Assembly: GCA_030770425.1 (NCBI GenBank)
Contig: JASJFT010000056.1
Coordinates: forward strand, 124,001-188,000
Length of the DNA stretch: 64,000 nt
Reading direction: 5' to 3'
From: Darksidea phi
Lineage: Eukaryota > Ascomycota > Dothideomycetes > Pleosporales > Lentitheciaceae
Below are positions 21,803 to 33,575 of the stretch, piece by piece. The translations under genes were made by a program, and so were the position numbers. Below the pieces are notes generated by a model. It saw only the letters and a list, made by a program, of their open reading frames with translations, did no database searches and was not told where the DNA came from. The first letter of the stretch is position 1; each line of letters begins with the position of its first letter.

Positions 21803-23914
21803 ATGAGCTCCACCAGCGCCCGCAACAGCCCCCAAGTCTCGCAGACTCCCGGCGACACCCAGTACAATGTACGCGATGCCGCCCTTAGAGGAGCATCCAC
21901 AGCCTTCTCTAAGCCGCCCGTGAAGCCGAAGCCGCCCTCGAATACATATACCGGAGGGAACAATGGCGCCCTGCTCGCGGCCACCAAAGTAGGCACAGGA
22001 ACCTCCCGGGCCCTTACACCGTCAGGCAACACGTCGCCCATGCACGCCTTGAGCAATTCGAGCAGCTCGAGTACTCTGGCGGTGCGCGACGAGAGCCCGT
22101 TCGAACAAGAACCGTCCCCATCCAACATCGCTGCCAAGCTTGCTGCTGCGAGATACAGTCCCATGAAGCCGCTGGTCCAAGGCACAGCGGCCTCCGGCAT
22201 GAGCGAAAGCGACGCAAATGAGGGTGACATACCGCCCCCGCCGGGTAGTGTCGGGAACGTGCTATCAAGGCTAGATTCCACAAAGCCAAAGGCGCCAGAG
22301 CCGAAGAAAGGGAAGGGCTTTGGCCCAAACTCAGTTGCCCGCCCCGTCCGGACGCCGAGTGGAGACTCTAAACCCACCGATGACACTCCTATTGCCCCCA
22401 CGACCTCGCTCGTCAGCATGTTCGAACGGAACCGATCCATCACCCCTTCGAGCCCGTCACGCTCACCCAGGGCAGTCCAACAACACGCACCACCTCCTGT
22501 GCGGTCGCCCAAACCGCAACGCACATTCACTCTGCCCCCAGAGCCGAAAGGAGACGTTACTCTCAAGCGAGTGAAGACGCTTAGTCCTCCACCGGTCAAG
22601 CCAAAACCACACCTAGACATACCCTCCACCACAGATGGGACAAAGGAAGGTGCGATCTTCGGTGCCTTGCGGAGAGACACCCTTGGTGTAATAGCTAGCC
22701 AGAAGCCCGCACAATTGGCGCCGATCAACAACACAACACCTCGTCCGAAGCCGCCGCCAAAAAGAGGAACTCGCCAACCACGACCTAGATCGGAGGACTT
22801 CTCACGCTCTGTTCCGAGCCACAGGAACCGGAGGCTCTCCTCGTCTTTGAGCAACCACGAGATCCCATCCTCGCCATCGTCATTCGTATCCGCACGGGAA
22901 GAGCAGGAAGATGAGAAGCCCAAACCGAGCCTTCCCCCACCGCGCCGGTCCGCACGACCGAAAACCGAACCGGCTGAAACAGAGAACAGACCTAAGACAG
23001 ACACACCACAACCGCTAGAACCACACCAAACATCAAAAATGACCTCTCCGATGCCTCCGCCACAGAAGCTTGCTCCTCCTCGCCGTGCATCCGTCAGCGG
23101 TACCTCCTCTCCTACAGGGGCCACCCTCTACCACAACAACTACCAACGTGAATCCGTCCGGACGATCACAAAGCACATGACAGGCGAGAGCTTATCTAGT
23201 GCCATTGTTGGCGCTGCTTTGGCATCCTCACGTAATGCCTCTCCAGCTCCAACTTCAACCGCCACTCCTCCCCTACCAATACGTAGACAGCAACATCACC
23301 ATCATTCCCTTTTTCATCGGTCGCCTTCACCTCCGAAGCCCCAACCTACAGGGAAATTACGCCCCACTATGCGAAGAGAACCCTCCTCCTCAGCGGACGA
23401 AGACGAGAGTGAGAGGTATAAACGCAAGGGCACCCGCATCATGGGCATGGGCCGTAAACATCCAAACAAACACCACGAAGGTACCCGCAAACGCTGGCGA
23501 GACCAGGTCACCGAGCGTGAGCGGAAACGTTACGAAGGCGTATGGGCAGCAAACAAGGGTCTCTACATACCCTCCTCTACTCCCAAATCTACGCGCACAC
23601 CTAGTCTGTCGCCTTCACCCTCACGGCAATCAGAGGATGATCCCCTCTTCGATGTGCTCAATCTCGTTGTTAAAGAGATCTGGAGTAGAAGTCGACTACC
23701 CGATCATGCGCTAGAGGAGGTATGGGATTTAGTTGATGGGAGGGGCGTTGGAAGGCTGAAGAGGGAGGAGTTTGTGGTAGGTCTTTGGTTGGTGGATCAG
23801 AGACTGAAAGGAAGGAAACTGCCACTTAGAGTTAGTGAGAGTGTATGGGCGAGTGTTAGGGGGGCCGGGGTGAAGGTTAAGGTTGGTCTGCATAGATCGA
23901 AAGTCGTGCATTGA
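21803..23914 (+). CDS. IRS4: Irs4/Tax4-like EH-domain protein
   Basis: Single exon, 703 aa from the first ATG at 21803 (MSSTSARNSP); the frame is open further upstream but only with non-ATG codons. Most of the protein is low-complexity, rich in Pro, Ser, Lys and Arg, with many PPxVKPKP-type runs. A C-terminal EH domain at about residues 610-690 includes DPLFDVLNLVVKEIWSRSRL, EVWDLVDGRGVGRLKREEFV and GLWLVDQRLKGRKLP. This layout, disordered body plus one C-terminal EH domain, is that of yeast Irs4 and Tax4, which regulate phosphoinositide levels, the cell wall pathway and autophagy. The orthology is inferred from architecture and EH sequence, not from a search. A 449-residue antisense open frame is a by-product of the biased composition. 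Confidence 0.82.
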   Translation: MSSTSARNSPQVSQTPGDTQYNVRDAALRGASTAFSKPPVKPKPPSNTYTGGNNGALLAATKVGTGTSRALTPSGNTSPMHALSNSSSSSTLAVRDESPFEQEPSPSNIAAKLAAARYSPMKPLVQGTAASGMSESDANEGDIPPPPGSVGNVLSRLDSTKPKAPEPKKGKGFGPNSVARPVRTPSGDSKPTDDTPIAPTTSLVSMFERNRSITPSSPSRSPRAVQQHAPPPVRSPKPQRTFTLPPEPKGDVTLKRVKTLSPPPVKPKPHLDIPSTTDGTKEGAIFGALRRDTLGVIASQKPAQLAPINNTTPRPKPPPKRGTRQPRPRSEDFSRSVPSHRNRRLSSSLSNHEIPSSPSSFVSAREEQEDEKPKPSLPPPRRSARPKTEPAETENRPKTDTPQPLEPHQTSKMTSPMPPPQKLAPPRRASVSGTSSPTGATLYHNNYQRESVRTITKHMTGESLSSAIVGAALASSRNASPAPTSTATPPLPIRRQQHHHHSLFHRSPSPPKPQPTGKLRPTMRREPSSSADEDESERYKRKGTRIMGMGRKHPNKHHEGTRKRWRDQVTERERKRYEGVWAANKGLYIPSSTPKSTRTPSLSPSPSRQSEDDPLFDVLNLVVKEIWSRSRLPDHALEEVWDLVDGRGVGRLKREEFVVGLWLVDQRLKGRKLPLRVSESVWASVRGAGVKVKVGLHRSKVVH

Positions 23915-23987
23915 TGATGTTGATCCCTTGGGCGGTTTAGAGATACCCGGTAACTTTAATTCTTATTCTTTTGGTGACTACGACATT

Positions 23988-25266
23988 CTATTCCTTGCCT
24001 TTCTCTACACCTTTTGCCTCGCGAGCCTGTTCTTGCAATGCAAGCAATCCCGCATTCCGTACGAAGCTGCTCATACCCCAAAAACCGCCGCTGAAGTCGA
24101 GATCGTACCAGTAGTTTACTGCACAGCATATCCCTTCTCGTGAGCATGATTGGGATACTTTGTGGTACCATAATGCCGGTAGGTAGAGCATGTCGCCTTC
24201 ATCTAATGTTACTTGCAAGGGTTGCGAGGATTGCGAGAAAGGAGTCTTGTGCGCAGTAGGATTGTCCGGATCCCAAGTTGCGAAGGGAACGTATTGCTCC
24301 GGTTCATCAACCTTAACCACTAAATCCTCCTTCATAATGTTGATAGTCGGGACTGAAGGATCGCGGGGCGCATAACTCGCTGCTAACACACTCTTTTCAT
24401 TTACGCAAGCCGCCTCGATTGGCGGAAGCAGGACAAAGATTTTCTGACCCAGGATCTGGACGTAGATGTTTTCGTAGTTGTCTTTGTGCAGCGCGGTTGT
24501 GGAGTGTGAGTTTCCAAGCCAGAAGTTGATAGCGTCAGGCTCTTTTTCTAGCGCTATGCGGGCGAAGGGGATGGACTTGGGGACGTCCGTGAAGAGCGTG
24601 CTGTATTCGTTTCGGAGGTTGTCATTTTGTGTCTGCGCATACCGCGTCGGTCCCTGGAAGTTCTTGTCTAGCTCTTGCGACTGGATTCGCTCCATCACGA
24701 CTTCGAAGGGTTCTTCGCACTCGTAGGGCTTTACAAAGATTTGGCTGCTATTCTCGTCTTCGAGGTCGATGACTGAGTCAGCGTTCCCGAGAGGCGTGAG
24801 TGCTACGGTCACGTTTTGACCGGCCATGATGTCGCTGAGGTACTGGGCGGTCCATCTCTTGCGCGCTTTCCAGTCTGCGGCTCCATTGCGGATTATGAAA
24901 GGCCGGTTGCGGGAGACGTGGCGCATGAATTCGAGAGGTGAGGGTTCTTCATTAAGAATGGAGATGGTGGGAGGGTTGAGCGAATGGTAGGATGCTATGA
25001 GATCTTGGAGAAGAATGAGAAATAGGAATTCAATCATAAAGCAGCATAGATGAAATTAAACGGACAATAAAACATATGGGGTGAAGATAGGATAGGAAGC
25101 ACCTCTTACAGCATCACTCAGATTTTCGCCTTCGAGTCCTGTGGGTGCTGGTCTAGATCGAAAGGTTAGCTACTATATTGATTGGAGAGACGTTTTAGTT
25201 GTAGCCTTACCTAGGTCTGCCTTGATCAGGGTTGTTTAGACCGACTACTTCGTGTCTTGGAGACAT
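23988..25266 (-). CDS. JmjC-domain protein, JMJD7-like (lysyl hydroxylase/peptidase type)
   Basis: Three exons, 25266-25211, 25152-25103 and 25003-23988, give 373 aa. The small first two exons supply the N-terminus and join in frame to DLIASYHSLNPPTI; an apparent hydrophobic start inside the last intron (MIEFLFLILL) is an artefact. The cupin core shows the Fe(II) ligands HKD in TTALHKDNYENIYVQ and the distal His in LPALWYHKVSQ, with KIFVLLPP and FWLGNSHSTT typical of the JMJD7 group. In animals JMJD7 hydroxylates lysines on DRG GTPases and has been reported as a histone-tail peptidase; the fungal substrate is unknown. It diverges from IMP1 with only 215 bp between start codons. Confidence 0.88.
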
Positions 25267-25481
25267 AGTTGTCTTGTGGTAGTTGGTGTTATCTAAGGCC
25301 GTGGTAGGAGGTCGACTCGTGCCTTCGGAGTTAAGAAGCTTGGCACCCTGAACTTAGGAAGCTCGAACTCAAGCTCGGAACTCCTCCACACATTCCAGCT
25401 TCCATGCATTATAGATCTACCACTGCTCCCTTCACAAATCTAGCGATGCTAATTCGATAGCGCAAACTTCCACACGTCACT

Positions 25482-26126
25482 ATGCCACCCCCTCGAATAA
25501 TCCTCGCCCACGTCCTCTCCCGCCTCCGCATCTACCACGCCAGCGCTCTCCCCACATCCCTCCGCGCTTGGAAACACCCCCTCCTCTTCACCGGCAAGCT
25601 CTTCCTCACTCTTCATGTCATATTCTCTTATATTGGCGCCATCGGGCCTACAGACGGCGTGTCCATGGTTCCCACCATCCCACACTCGTTCCGCTCAAAG
25701 CCCTACATCCTCGAATCACGCCTCCACCGCCGCGGCCGCAACATCCAGGTCGGTGACGTGATAACTTTCACACACCCCGTGAAACCTTCCTCATACATGT
25801 GCAAGCGTGTCATCGGCATGCCAGGAGACTTCATTTCCGTTATGACACCTGGGAGGAAAGACGAGGATCTGGGCAAGGACGATCGCGAGGGCGATTGGGC
25901 GAGTGTGAAAGAGGGTGTCGTGCAGGTTCCAGAGGGCCACTGTTGGGTTGCAGGCGATAACTTGGAGTGGAGTAGGGATAGCAGGGTGTTTGGCGCCATG
26001 CCTTTGGGGTTGGTGAGGGGGAAGGTTTTGGGTGTTGTTTGGCCGGTGGGAGCATGGAAATGGTTTGGGAGTAGGAGTCAGTTGGTTGATGTGAGGGATG
26101 GGGAGAGAGAGTGGGTGAGGGGATGA
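25482..26126 (+). CDS. IMP1: mitochondrial inner membrane protease subunit 1
   Basis: S26-family signal peptidase that removes sorting signals on the intermembrane-space side of the inner membrane. Single exon, 214 aa. A hydrophobic anchor (LLFTGKLFLTLHVIFSYIGA) precedes the catalytic Ser block GVSMVPT. The catalytic Lys is in YMCKRVIGMPGD. The later block VPEGHCWVAGDNLEWSRDS followed by AMPLGLVRGKV closely matches the Imp1 branch, which has this VPEGHxWVxGDN motif, rather than Imp2. The spacer between Lys and that block contains a charged insert (GRKDEDLGKDDREGDW). The N-terminus is slightly longer than in yeast. Confidence 0.92.
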   Translation: MPPPRIILAHVLSRLRIYHASALPTSLRAWKHPLLFTGKLFLTLHVIFSYIGAIGPTDGVSMVPTIPHSFRSKPYILESRLHRRGRNIQVGDVITFTHPVKPSSYMCKRVIGMPGDFISVMTPGRKDEDLGKDDREGDWASVKEGVVQVPEGHCWVAGDNLEWSRDSRVFGAMPLGLVRGKVLGVVWPVGAWKWFGSRSQLVDVRDGEREWVRG

Positions 26127-27774
26127 CCAGGATATAGTTTGCAGGCTTGACATGAGGAAAGATTGTACACTGTGTATCACATGGTAGTTGTAGGATATTA
26201 GGGTAAGCTATCGAGGATAATGCAGACGCAGCATCCCGCCCTATGGGCAATGAAGAGTTGACATTTGGCAGTTTAAGCTCAGTGTACATACGAATTCAAT
26301 ACCCCTCCAATGTACGCTTAGTACGTACAAGTACTCGATCAGACAAAGGTGGGAGCCTGCTCCGTTTTAACTAGTGAATTAGTGTGATGTTATATCGATG
26401 GCCTCGAAGTAAAGACGTAGTCATTCGCGAGGCGTGACCGGGACTGACTTCGCCTTCCCATGATGTGTTCAAACTCTTAGTGATAAAGGATCGAGCGGAT
26501 CAGCACTGCGACCACACGTGCGCAGACGCAGGTCCACGATATACTAGACATGGAAGGTGTTACCTGGGTAGTTATCCAATTGGCCCACAGTTGAGAGTGC
26601 ATCGTCGAGTCGATCCAACAAGCGGAAAGCGACCTCACACGCTAGAGCGTGGTGATTGCAATATGTCATCATACAACGAACTGCAGATTCATGGCTTATT
26701 CAACAAAACACTATCCTCGTACACAGAATCTAGTGGATTGCTCAGGACACCGTTGCCATGATGTATGCACTTGAAGCCTCATCGACAAACCCCAGAAGAT
26801 TAGTTGTCTTAGGCTATGCCCGTGAGAACGAGTGGCTGACATCCAGTCAGCAGGAGTCTCGCGATTTGCCCCATTATGGGTCTATGCACAAAGTTGTAAT
26901 GTGACTTCTTCACCAGTAGCGGCTCACAGCAGCAATTTTGTGCGCAATCGCAACGGAATTTGCGGCGACACCCACATGCACACAAAGTAGCTTCATGCTT
27001 AGGCCTCGCATCGGTAGACGGCGAATGGTCGCGATAATCCCATTATGGGTTTCTCCGATCAGCAAATACCGCCGCCAGCTCCACAAGTACTGTGTCTAAG
27101 ATGTTTCCTGGTCCATTCTCGACCAGAATCCATCGTTATCAGATCTACGATCAAACCTACAGAGTTGCAGAGGTCGAAATTTCCATGCGCCGATGATCTT
27201 GTTCAAGCGTTCGCCGGCTATGACAGTTCCACTGGTAGTACCACGTCCAAGGTTTCTGTTGCAAGCAGAGAGCCCGTGCGAATAGGCCTGCTATTCGACC
27301 GGAATATCAATTGCTTCCATTGGCTCACTGGTGATAGATTTGCACCCACGTTATATCGCGACACAAAGCCAAGTTCTGCCAAGCTCCGTCTAAATCCTTT
27401 CGGGGTAATTGAATGCAGCTGCGCAAGTTTGCGTCGATTCTTCAAGAGAGATTGAAAGCTTTTAATTTCAGGGTTCAGTTCAGACCCACCGTGCCGGCTT
27501 GAAGTTCTAGCCGGCACGGGTACCAAAGTGATGGTTGCTTGGCTGAGCACGTTTTGTGCCGTGCTGTCGTGTAAAAACGTGGGCGTGACCGAGCCACTGA
27601 GCATGTTTACAGCCATAGGCGGCTCTCGACTTTTGCGCATCGAGACCAAAGGAACGCCTCATACTGGCTGCTGGATTTTGATCTTGAGCCTTCAGTACTT
27701 AATGTCTGCTTGAGTGCAGAACTCTCGGTTGTCAGGTGTGACAGGCCGGCCATTCCGCCAGACAAACTCTCAAA
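26127..27774. other. intergenic gap, 1.6 kb
   Basis: 3' flank of IMP1 and promoter region of the ferric reductase gene. Overlapping open frames on both strands around 27045-27650 have no recognisable motif and were not accepted as genes. No repeat seen. Confidence 0.45.
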
Positions 27775-29895
27775 ATGATGAACGCTGTAAGGGCCGTCGC
27801 CGTAGTACTCGTCATGATCTCAGGTCCGGCGAATGCTCTTATCGGATATGGCATCCCCAGTAAGTCTTCACACTAGGTATTCGATTACTGCAGTCTGACC
27901 ACGGGAGTGTATGATCCGAACTGCGCTTACGCATGTCGATCGGCCTTCTCGAGCGCAATGCTCACATGCTCGGGACACGACCATGGAGGAGGAGGCCATC
28001 ACGGAGGAGGTGGGACCACCCCGGAATGCCGTGCTGGAGACACGCCGTGGCTCACAACACTGGCCTATTGCATCAACTCAACGTGTCCGGAAGACATCGT
28101 GGCTTGGAAATTGGAGAAATACTGGGCTGACGAATGCACTGGTGATAAGGCCATCCTGCCCAAGTGGAGCTATCAGGAGGCTTTGAAGCAGGCGGAAGCA
28201 ACGGGGAAGCCGACAGAAAAGTTGAGTGAGGAAAATGAGATGCCTATGTTGAACTTCACGGCGCTTTACAACGAAGAAACATGGGAGATGTACCGTGGTA
28301 CACTGAAAGCATTTGCAGAGGCAGAGACCAACCATTCGAAATGGGGCATCATTCTCTTGGTCATCGGATTCGGCACCCCCATCTTCCTCTCCATTCTCGG
28401 ATATCTACCCTATATGACCGGCGTCATCGATAAACTCAAACCACGCTTCATCTATCCACAGCTAATCGGCACGTACCACGTCCGCGCGCTTCCGTTCTCG
28501 TTCGGAAATGCGCCAACAATGGGGCAGACCTTCTACATCGCTATGTTCGTCATCCTGAACATCATTGCGACAGCTGTCGGCTACCCCTCCTACGAGCCGG
28601 GTAACATGTATTTCGCTAGTACTTGGGAGGAGACTATGGGTTACGTTTCAGCGCGTACCGGTGTTCTCGCTTTCGCCCTCGCACCACTCGTTATACTTTT
28701 CTCGGGCCGTAACAACATCCTCCTTTGGTTGACTAATTGGAGCCACTCTACTTACATGCTTCTTCACCGCTGGGTAGCTCGCATATTCGCTTTGCAGCTG
28801 ATTCTGCACTCCATCCTTGAGTTCATGCTCTACGAAAGGCGAGGCACAGTGGATGCTGAGCAAAAGGAACTATACTGGATCTGGGGTATCGTGGGTACTA
28901 TCGCGTGTGTCATTATGGTGGTAGTTTCGACTCTTTACTTCCGCCGCCTCAGCTACGAAATTTTTCTCATCACGCATATCCTTCTCGCGGTCTTCGTCAT
29001 TGTAGGATCCTGGTATCATGTGGAATATCGCTTCGAAAGAAAATGGGGCTACGAGCTATGGCTCTATGCGGCATGTGCCGTCTGGTTCCTTGATCGATTG
29101 CTACGTGTAGGTCGCGTGTTGAAGAACGGTATCCGGAAGTCAGAGGTCATCCAGGTGTCTGAAGATATTGTGCGGATAGACGTGAAGAACCTAAGGTGGG
29201 ACGCACAACCAGGAATGCACACCTACGCGTACTTCCCTACGCTCAACCCACTGCGTCCATGGGAGAATCACCCCTTCTCCGTCATACCAACCGTGCTTCT
29301 ACAATCGCACGGCCACAGCCTCAACGCCGCCTCGTCACGCGGCTCCCAGCATTCTGGTTCCGACATTGAAAAGAGCGGCACCTCAACAGCCATAGCCGTC
29401 GCTCACCATCACACCAGCGCCTCCGGCATCTCCCTTTATGTCCGCAAATCCGCCGGCCTAACCCGCAGCCTCTCAACCCACGCCTCTCTCATTACTCTCC
29501 TCGACGGCCCTTACCCTAACAACCACCCCTCCATCGTGCTCAAAACGGACCGCCTCATCCTCATCGCAGGTGGCATTGGCATTACCGGCACTCTCCCCTA
29601 CATCGCACACCACCAGAATGTGAAGCTCGTCTGGAGTCTCAAGGCAGGCGCACGGGGTCTCGTAGATGACGTATCGGGCGTGCTGAGTGGGCTCAGGGAG
29701 AAAGAGGTTAGTGTAGGGAGTAGGATTGATTTGGCGAGGGTGCTAGAGAGGGAGGAGGAGGTTGGGTGGGCGAGGGTGGGGGTTGTGGTTTGTGGACCAG
29801 GAGGGATGTGCGATGAGGTTAGGAGTTTAGTGGCGAAGAAAGGAAGGTCGGGGAAGGTGGTTTGGGAGTTGGATGTGGAGGCTTTCTCGTGGTAA
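27775..29895 (+). CDS. ferric reductase-like transmembrane oxidoreductase (FRE family)
   Basis: Plasma-membrane flavocytochrome that passes electrons from NAD(P)H through FAD and haem to extracellular Fe3+ or Cu2+. Exons 27775-27859 and 27908-29895 give 690 aa; the small first exon encodes the signal peptide (MMNAVRAVAVVLVMISG) and joins as GYGIP-MYDPNCAYAC, a typical FRE opening with paired cysteines. A His/Gly-rich stretch (GHDHGGGGHHGGGG) follows. Transmembrane helices lie at about residues 165-440, including the haem-binding pairs in MLLHRWVARIFALQLILHS and ITHILLAVFVIVGSWYHVEY. The FAD site is HPFSVIP. The NAD-binding part has LILIAGGIGITGTLPY and VVCGPGGM, ending at EAFSW. Iron-responsive control is expected for the family, but no site was identified. 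The gene converges with its right neighbour, stop codons 49 bp apart. Confidence 0.93.
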
Positions 29896-29944
29896 AATTG
29901 AGTTGATTATAACGTGGCCTACAGCACCTTTGCTTCTTTTCTGA

Positions 29945-31553
29945 TTAAAACGTACTCCCCTTTGTTAACCTACTACCACGCTCCCTTAGCCCCCCACTAT
30001 CCGTCCTGGTAACCCTCAACTCCATCTTCGGCACCACTAGTGCCCCTCCACTATCCCTCAACCTCCTCCTCAACGCGTTTTCTTCAAGCTTATCCACATC
30101 CTCCCCAATTTCCTCTCTCATCGCCCGCGACACATCCATCACGCTTCTTAACAAGCCGGGTCGCCTACCCGCCTTATACATTCGACTCCCTCTCTTCGTA
30201 TCGACCCACATCCCCACCATAATACACGCCCACACGAAATTAAAAATACTCACCATAAATAAAAAGATGTAAGAGAAACCCCACTGGTATGTGTCTGATG
30301 GCTTGCAAGATCCGTGATTGAGAATGTAGGATGCGTCGTAAACATCGCCCTGACGGTCGCCGGTAAGGGAGTAGAAGTGGCCTGGAAAAGAATCGGATTC
30401 TGCCCAACCGGCTATTGCGCGGCCGCGGTCGCCTCTATATGTTGCCCACGTTATATTCAGGGTCGGGGCCAAGAGAGGGATGGATTCGTTGGAGAGATTA
30501 AAGGTACTAATCGTATTTTGGCGGTATTGGAAGATCATAGGGCCGGTGGTCGTCATGTGGGGCCCGGGATACTCGGTAAAATTGCTGTATTCTTTCATGT
30601 CTTTTAGCAGCAAGTTGTTAGCGAGATCGCTTGTAGGGTAATTTGTACGTAAGGGGTTAACAGCATGACGTACAATTTATCAGGGCGTCTGTGAGCTCTG
30701 TATCCTCAGTCGTGGCTACGAGTGGCCGACTGTAGTTCCCAATCCTTGCATAATCCTCCACAATAGCCCACACTATCTTCACCTTGTTCCATTCAATCAA
30801 ATCACCGCTATAGTCCTCGATATACGCCGCATACGTCGTGAGATAACCCGTCATAGCAGCCATCAGTGTGGGAAACGCTAGCACATAGAGCGTGCTAATC
30901 AGCATACTCAGCACAGCCAGCCATCGGAAGAACCTCTTCCACGTTCCTTTTCCAAATGCCAAGAGCTCTTTACCAAGCACGCCTAGCGTCCCTAGGCTCG
31001 TCGTTTCGAACGCAACAGCCGTGTACATCTTGTAACTGGTGAGGTGCATCTCCATATGGTATAGTAACCATTCGTTGAAGACGCGATAGTTGACATAGGC
31101 AAGGAGAAGCTGGCCGCCTCGTCCGACAAGGAGATCCCATGCAATATCAATGACCTTGACTTGGGTGAAGGTCATCGATCCAAAACTAAGATTTGGCGTA
31201 AAGAAATATGATGAATCCATGATACGCCATGTAGCACCTGTAGCTTCTTTCCAAAGGCCATTCGGGTAGCAATTTCGAGGAAGAATATAGTCGACTGACG
31301 CCTGTTCCGCGGCGGTCGCAAGACCGACAATAAGTCCTAGGGCGATAGGCAGACTCGCTATCACCAGCGAGGGTTTCCAGGGAAACGACTGGAATTTTTC
31401 ACGAAAGGTCATGTCCCTGCTCCTTCTATTGCGCATTTCATCGTCCGCTTTTGGCGCAGCCATGTGCGAGGGGTCGCTGTCTTCCTCATCGCGCGGAAGC
31501 ATCTCCAAGCTCGTTTCGCTACCGTTTTGGGGATCTTTCGGCCGCTGCTTCAT
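29945..31553 (-). CDS. multi-pass membrane protein, unknown function
   Basis: Two exons, 31553-30670 and 30629-29945, give 522 aa. The 40-bp intron (30669-30630) is short but restores a continuous frame (INCT-DLANNLLLKDM). The N-terminal 50 residues are charged and probably cytosolic. Hydrophobic segments include LVIASLPIALGLIVGLA, a stretch around IAWDLLVGRGGQLLLAYVNY, WLAVLSMLISTLYVLAFPTL and, near the C-terminus, YIFLFMVSIFNFVWACIMV. Between them lies a large region with several N-glycosylation sequons (for example NYSRP and NESIP) that is likely extracytosolic. A basic C-terminal tail follows the last helix. No catalytic motif is recognisable and I cannot name the family. The exact splice donor is uncertain. 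Confidence 0.75.
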
Positions 31554-32599
31554 CGAAAGATCGCAGCGACAGGTCGGGCATTGGGGAATGAAGTGAGGTT
31601 GAGCAAGTGAGTAAGAAATGAACGGGTTGATGTCATTGCTGAGGATCTTCGTAGGATTCGATTTGAAAACAAGCTAAGCGAGGCGCAGCTTCGGGCCGTT
31701 CATACATAGGGGCGCAGGCTCCCCCTACAACATGTACGACTCCAGGGCTCTTAGAAAGTACTCGTGGTCTGAGTTGATGAGTTCACCTGCGTCGTCTTCC
31801 ACCCCGACTTCCTCCTAACTCTCTGGAAGGATCCTACGCTATCCGGCCTCAATTCCAGGTCGCTGCATCGAAACATCACATTAAGCCAGATACGTCTACC
31901 ATGCACCGGGTGCTTGGCATCTTACATAGCCTCTTGTGTTTTGCTGCCACGCTTATCCAATTTTGTAACATGCATGCTGTACTTTAATTAATATTATGGA
32001 CAAGAGGCTTAAGCGAACACCCGGACTCTTGGCAGCATATTGTTATCATTTGCACATTTCCGTTGTCACGCAAAAGGATTATTTAGTGAAATACTCACGC
32101 GTGTTCCTGTTCTTCGCCATAGATTAGATTATGCGAATCACCAACTACCCTCCCTTGACAGCCGCTCGCCCGCACTTTTCATCTCCAGAAACCCTGGTAT
32201 ACAGATTGCAAAGTAAAGAGTACAGTAATGGCTCGACACTCCACAATGATTCACAATGCCTAACCATGGCCGAAGTTCGCCTCTCATTATTGCAAGGATG
32301 CCTAATCTACTTAGCTATCTGTTCACGCATTGGTTGTTACGGACCGGACGTTTCTCAACTCGCGGATCATGACTTTAGGTGCGATTTCATTCTCGGCAAT
32401 AAGATGTATCATCAAGAAAATATTAGTATCTAACGACCCAAGACCATACGAGTCAACGCTCACTTCGAACTTGTACGTTCGTTAGGGTAGGCATTTTGGC
32501 CGGAGAATTTATATTCGTTTGCCCCTCTAACTAGTTGAAGCTTCCACTCTCTCTAAAATAGGCTCGTTTCAAGAACTACAGCGTACGTCTGTAAGGGCT
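31554..32599. other. gene-poor, AT-rich gap
   Basis: Promoter flank of the membrane-protein gene on the left. A 100-codon frame at 32131-32433 could be the decayed N-terminal part of the HET fossil that follows, since it lies on the same strand just upstream and contains LSLLQGCLIYLAICSRI, but this is too weak to annotate as such. Confidence 0.4.
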
Positions 32600-33150
32600 A
32601 CCGATTCGGATCCTCTAAGCGCTGAAACTTTAGATGATATCAAGCAGTGGTTGGCAACATGCTAGAAAAGCACACCAACTGCGACCGGCCTTTAACATCG
32701 CCTTCACTACCCACTAGGGCCCTAAACCTGGGGAAATTGTCTAAGAAGCAAGCAACCTATATTCTTGACTTTCGGAAAGGAAAAGTGACCCATGTTGTTC
32801 TTAGCCACTGTTGCTGAGATCGAAGTCTTTCAATGCCCATTTTATGACAACTAAGCCATAATTTCAAGTTTGCACCCAGAACGCCCCATGGCCTTCATTA
32901 TGTACAATTTTCCAAGGTGCCGTGACAAACAATCTATGTTTGGCTGGACGTTGAGCTAGTACAAGTTGGGACGTCCTCCACAACAGACTGTGTACCCAAG
33001 ATCTGATTGCCAATTTCCAGCAATGCACACATACTTCAAGAAATACGTGCTCTAGAGGCTACCCCAGCGATAGCTTGATACTGAGGAGATTTGCAAAGAG
33101 GCGATGCCCTATGACAGAGAATAAATACGTGGTTGAGATTTTTCTAACAA
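32600..33150 (+). pseudogene. decayed HET-domain gene
   Basis: HET-family landmarks follow one another in broken frames. TDSDPLSAETLDDIKQWLATC (split by a frameshift) leads to LEKHTNCDRPLTSPSLPTRA, matching the usual lead-in 'ikeWl..C...H..C' to a HET domain. VTHVVLSHCC then a stop matches the LSHCWG block. Further on, NAPWPSLCTIFQGAV matches the family's 'IPW..LP.tFqdAi' block. Stops and frameshifts occur throughout, so no protein is made. The region is AT-rich compared with neighbouring genes, consistent with mutational decay such as RIP. The limits are approximate; decay hides both ends. It is related in type to the HET gene at the right window edge, which shows the same block order. Confidence 0.7.
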
Positions 33151-33575
33151 AGAGAGATGGTGGTATCCGTGAGTATTATTAGCAGTAATTCGAAGAAGTT
33201 TCAGATGGTGGTTATTTTCCTTTATTCTACCGCCTATCAACAATCATCGTGTCATTTTTTACAGACCTCTTATCGCTGCATGTGACACGTGTCTCCGTTT
33301 CTTTCGTCGATCAAAGAAAGCATGTTTGATAATCTGTATACTCGCTACATCTTCCACAAATCTATCTACTAATCACATCCCACAGCAGCAAAAGCTCCCT
33401 CATTCACACGCAAAATCATGCCTGTAGAATCCATCTCAAAAAGTTACAAAAACAAGACACAATTGAATCAATACCAGAAGAAAAAAGGGTGACTAACCCT
33501 CACAAGAGATCGCTCACAGCCTTTCTAAAGACCCCGTACCAAACCCCAAGCAACACAAAAGCCCCATCAAAGCTC

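Noticed and set aside
21775..23124. 449-codon open frame antisense to the IRS4-like gene
   Set aside because: It mirrors a Pro/Ser/Lys-rich gene in which stops are rare on both strands. Its translation is Gly/Val/Leu-rich without any domain, whereas the sense frame ends in a clear EH domain.
27045..27649. Overlapping open frames on both strands upstream of the ferric reductase
   Set aside because: No motif, no signal peptide or membrane segment, and no splice pattern; they overlap each other.
32131..32433. Intact 100-aa gene in the AT-rich gap
   Set aside because: More likely the decayed N-terminal side of the HET fossil that follows, and too weak to call either way.
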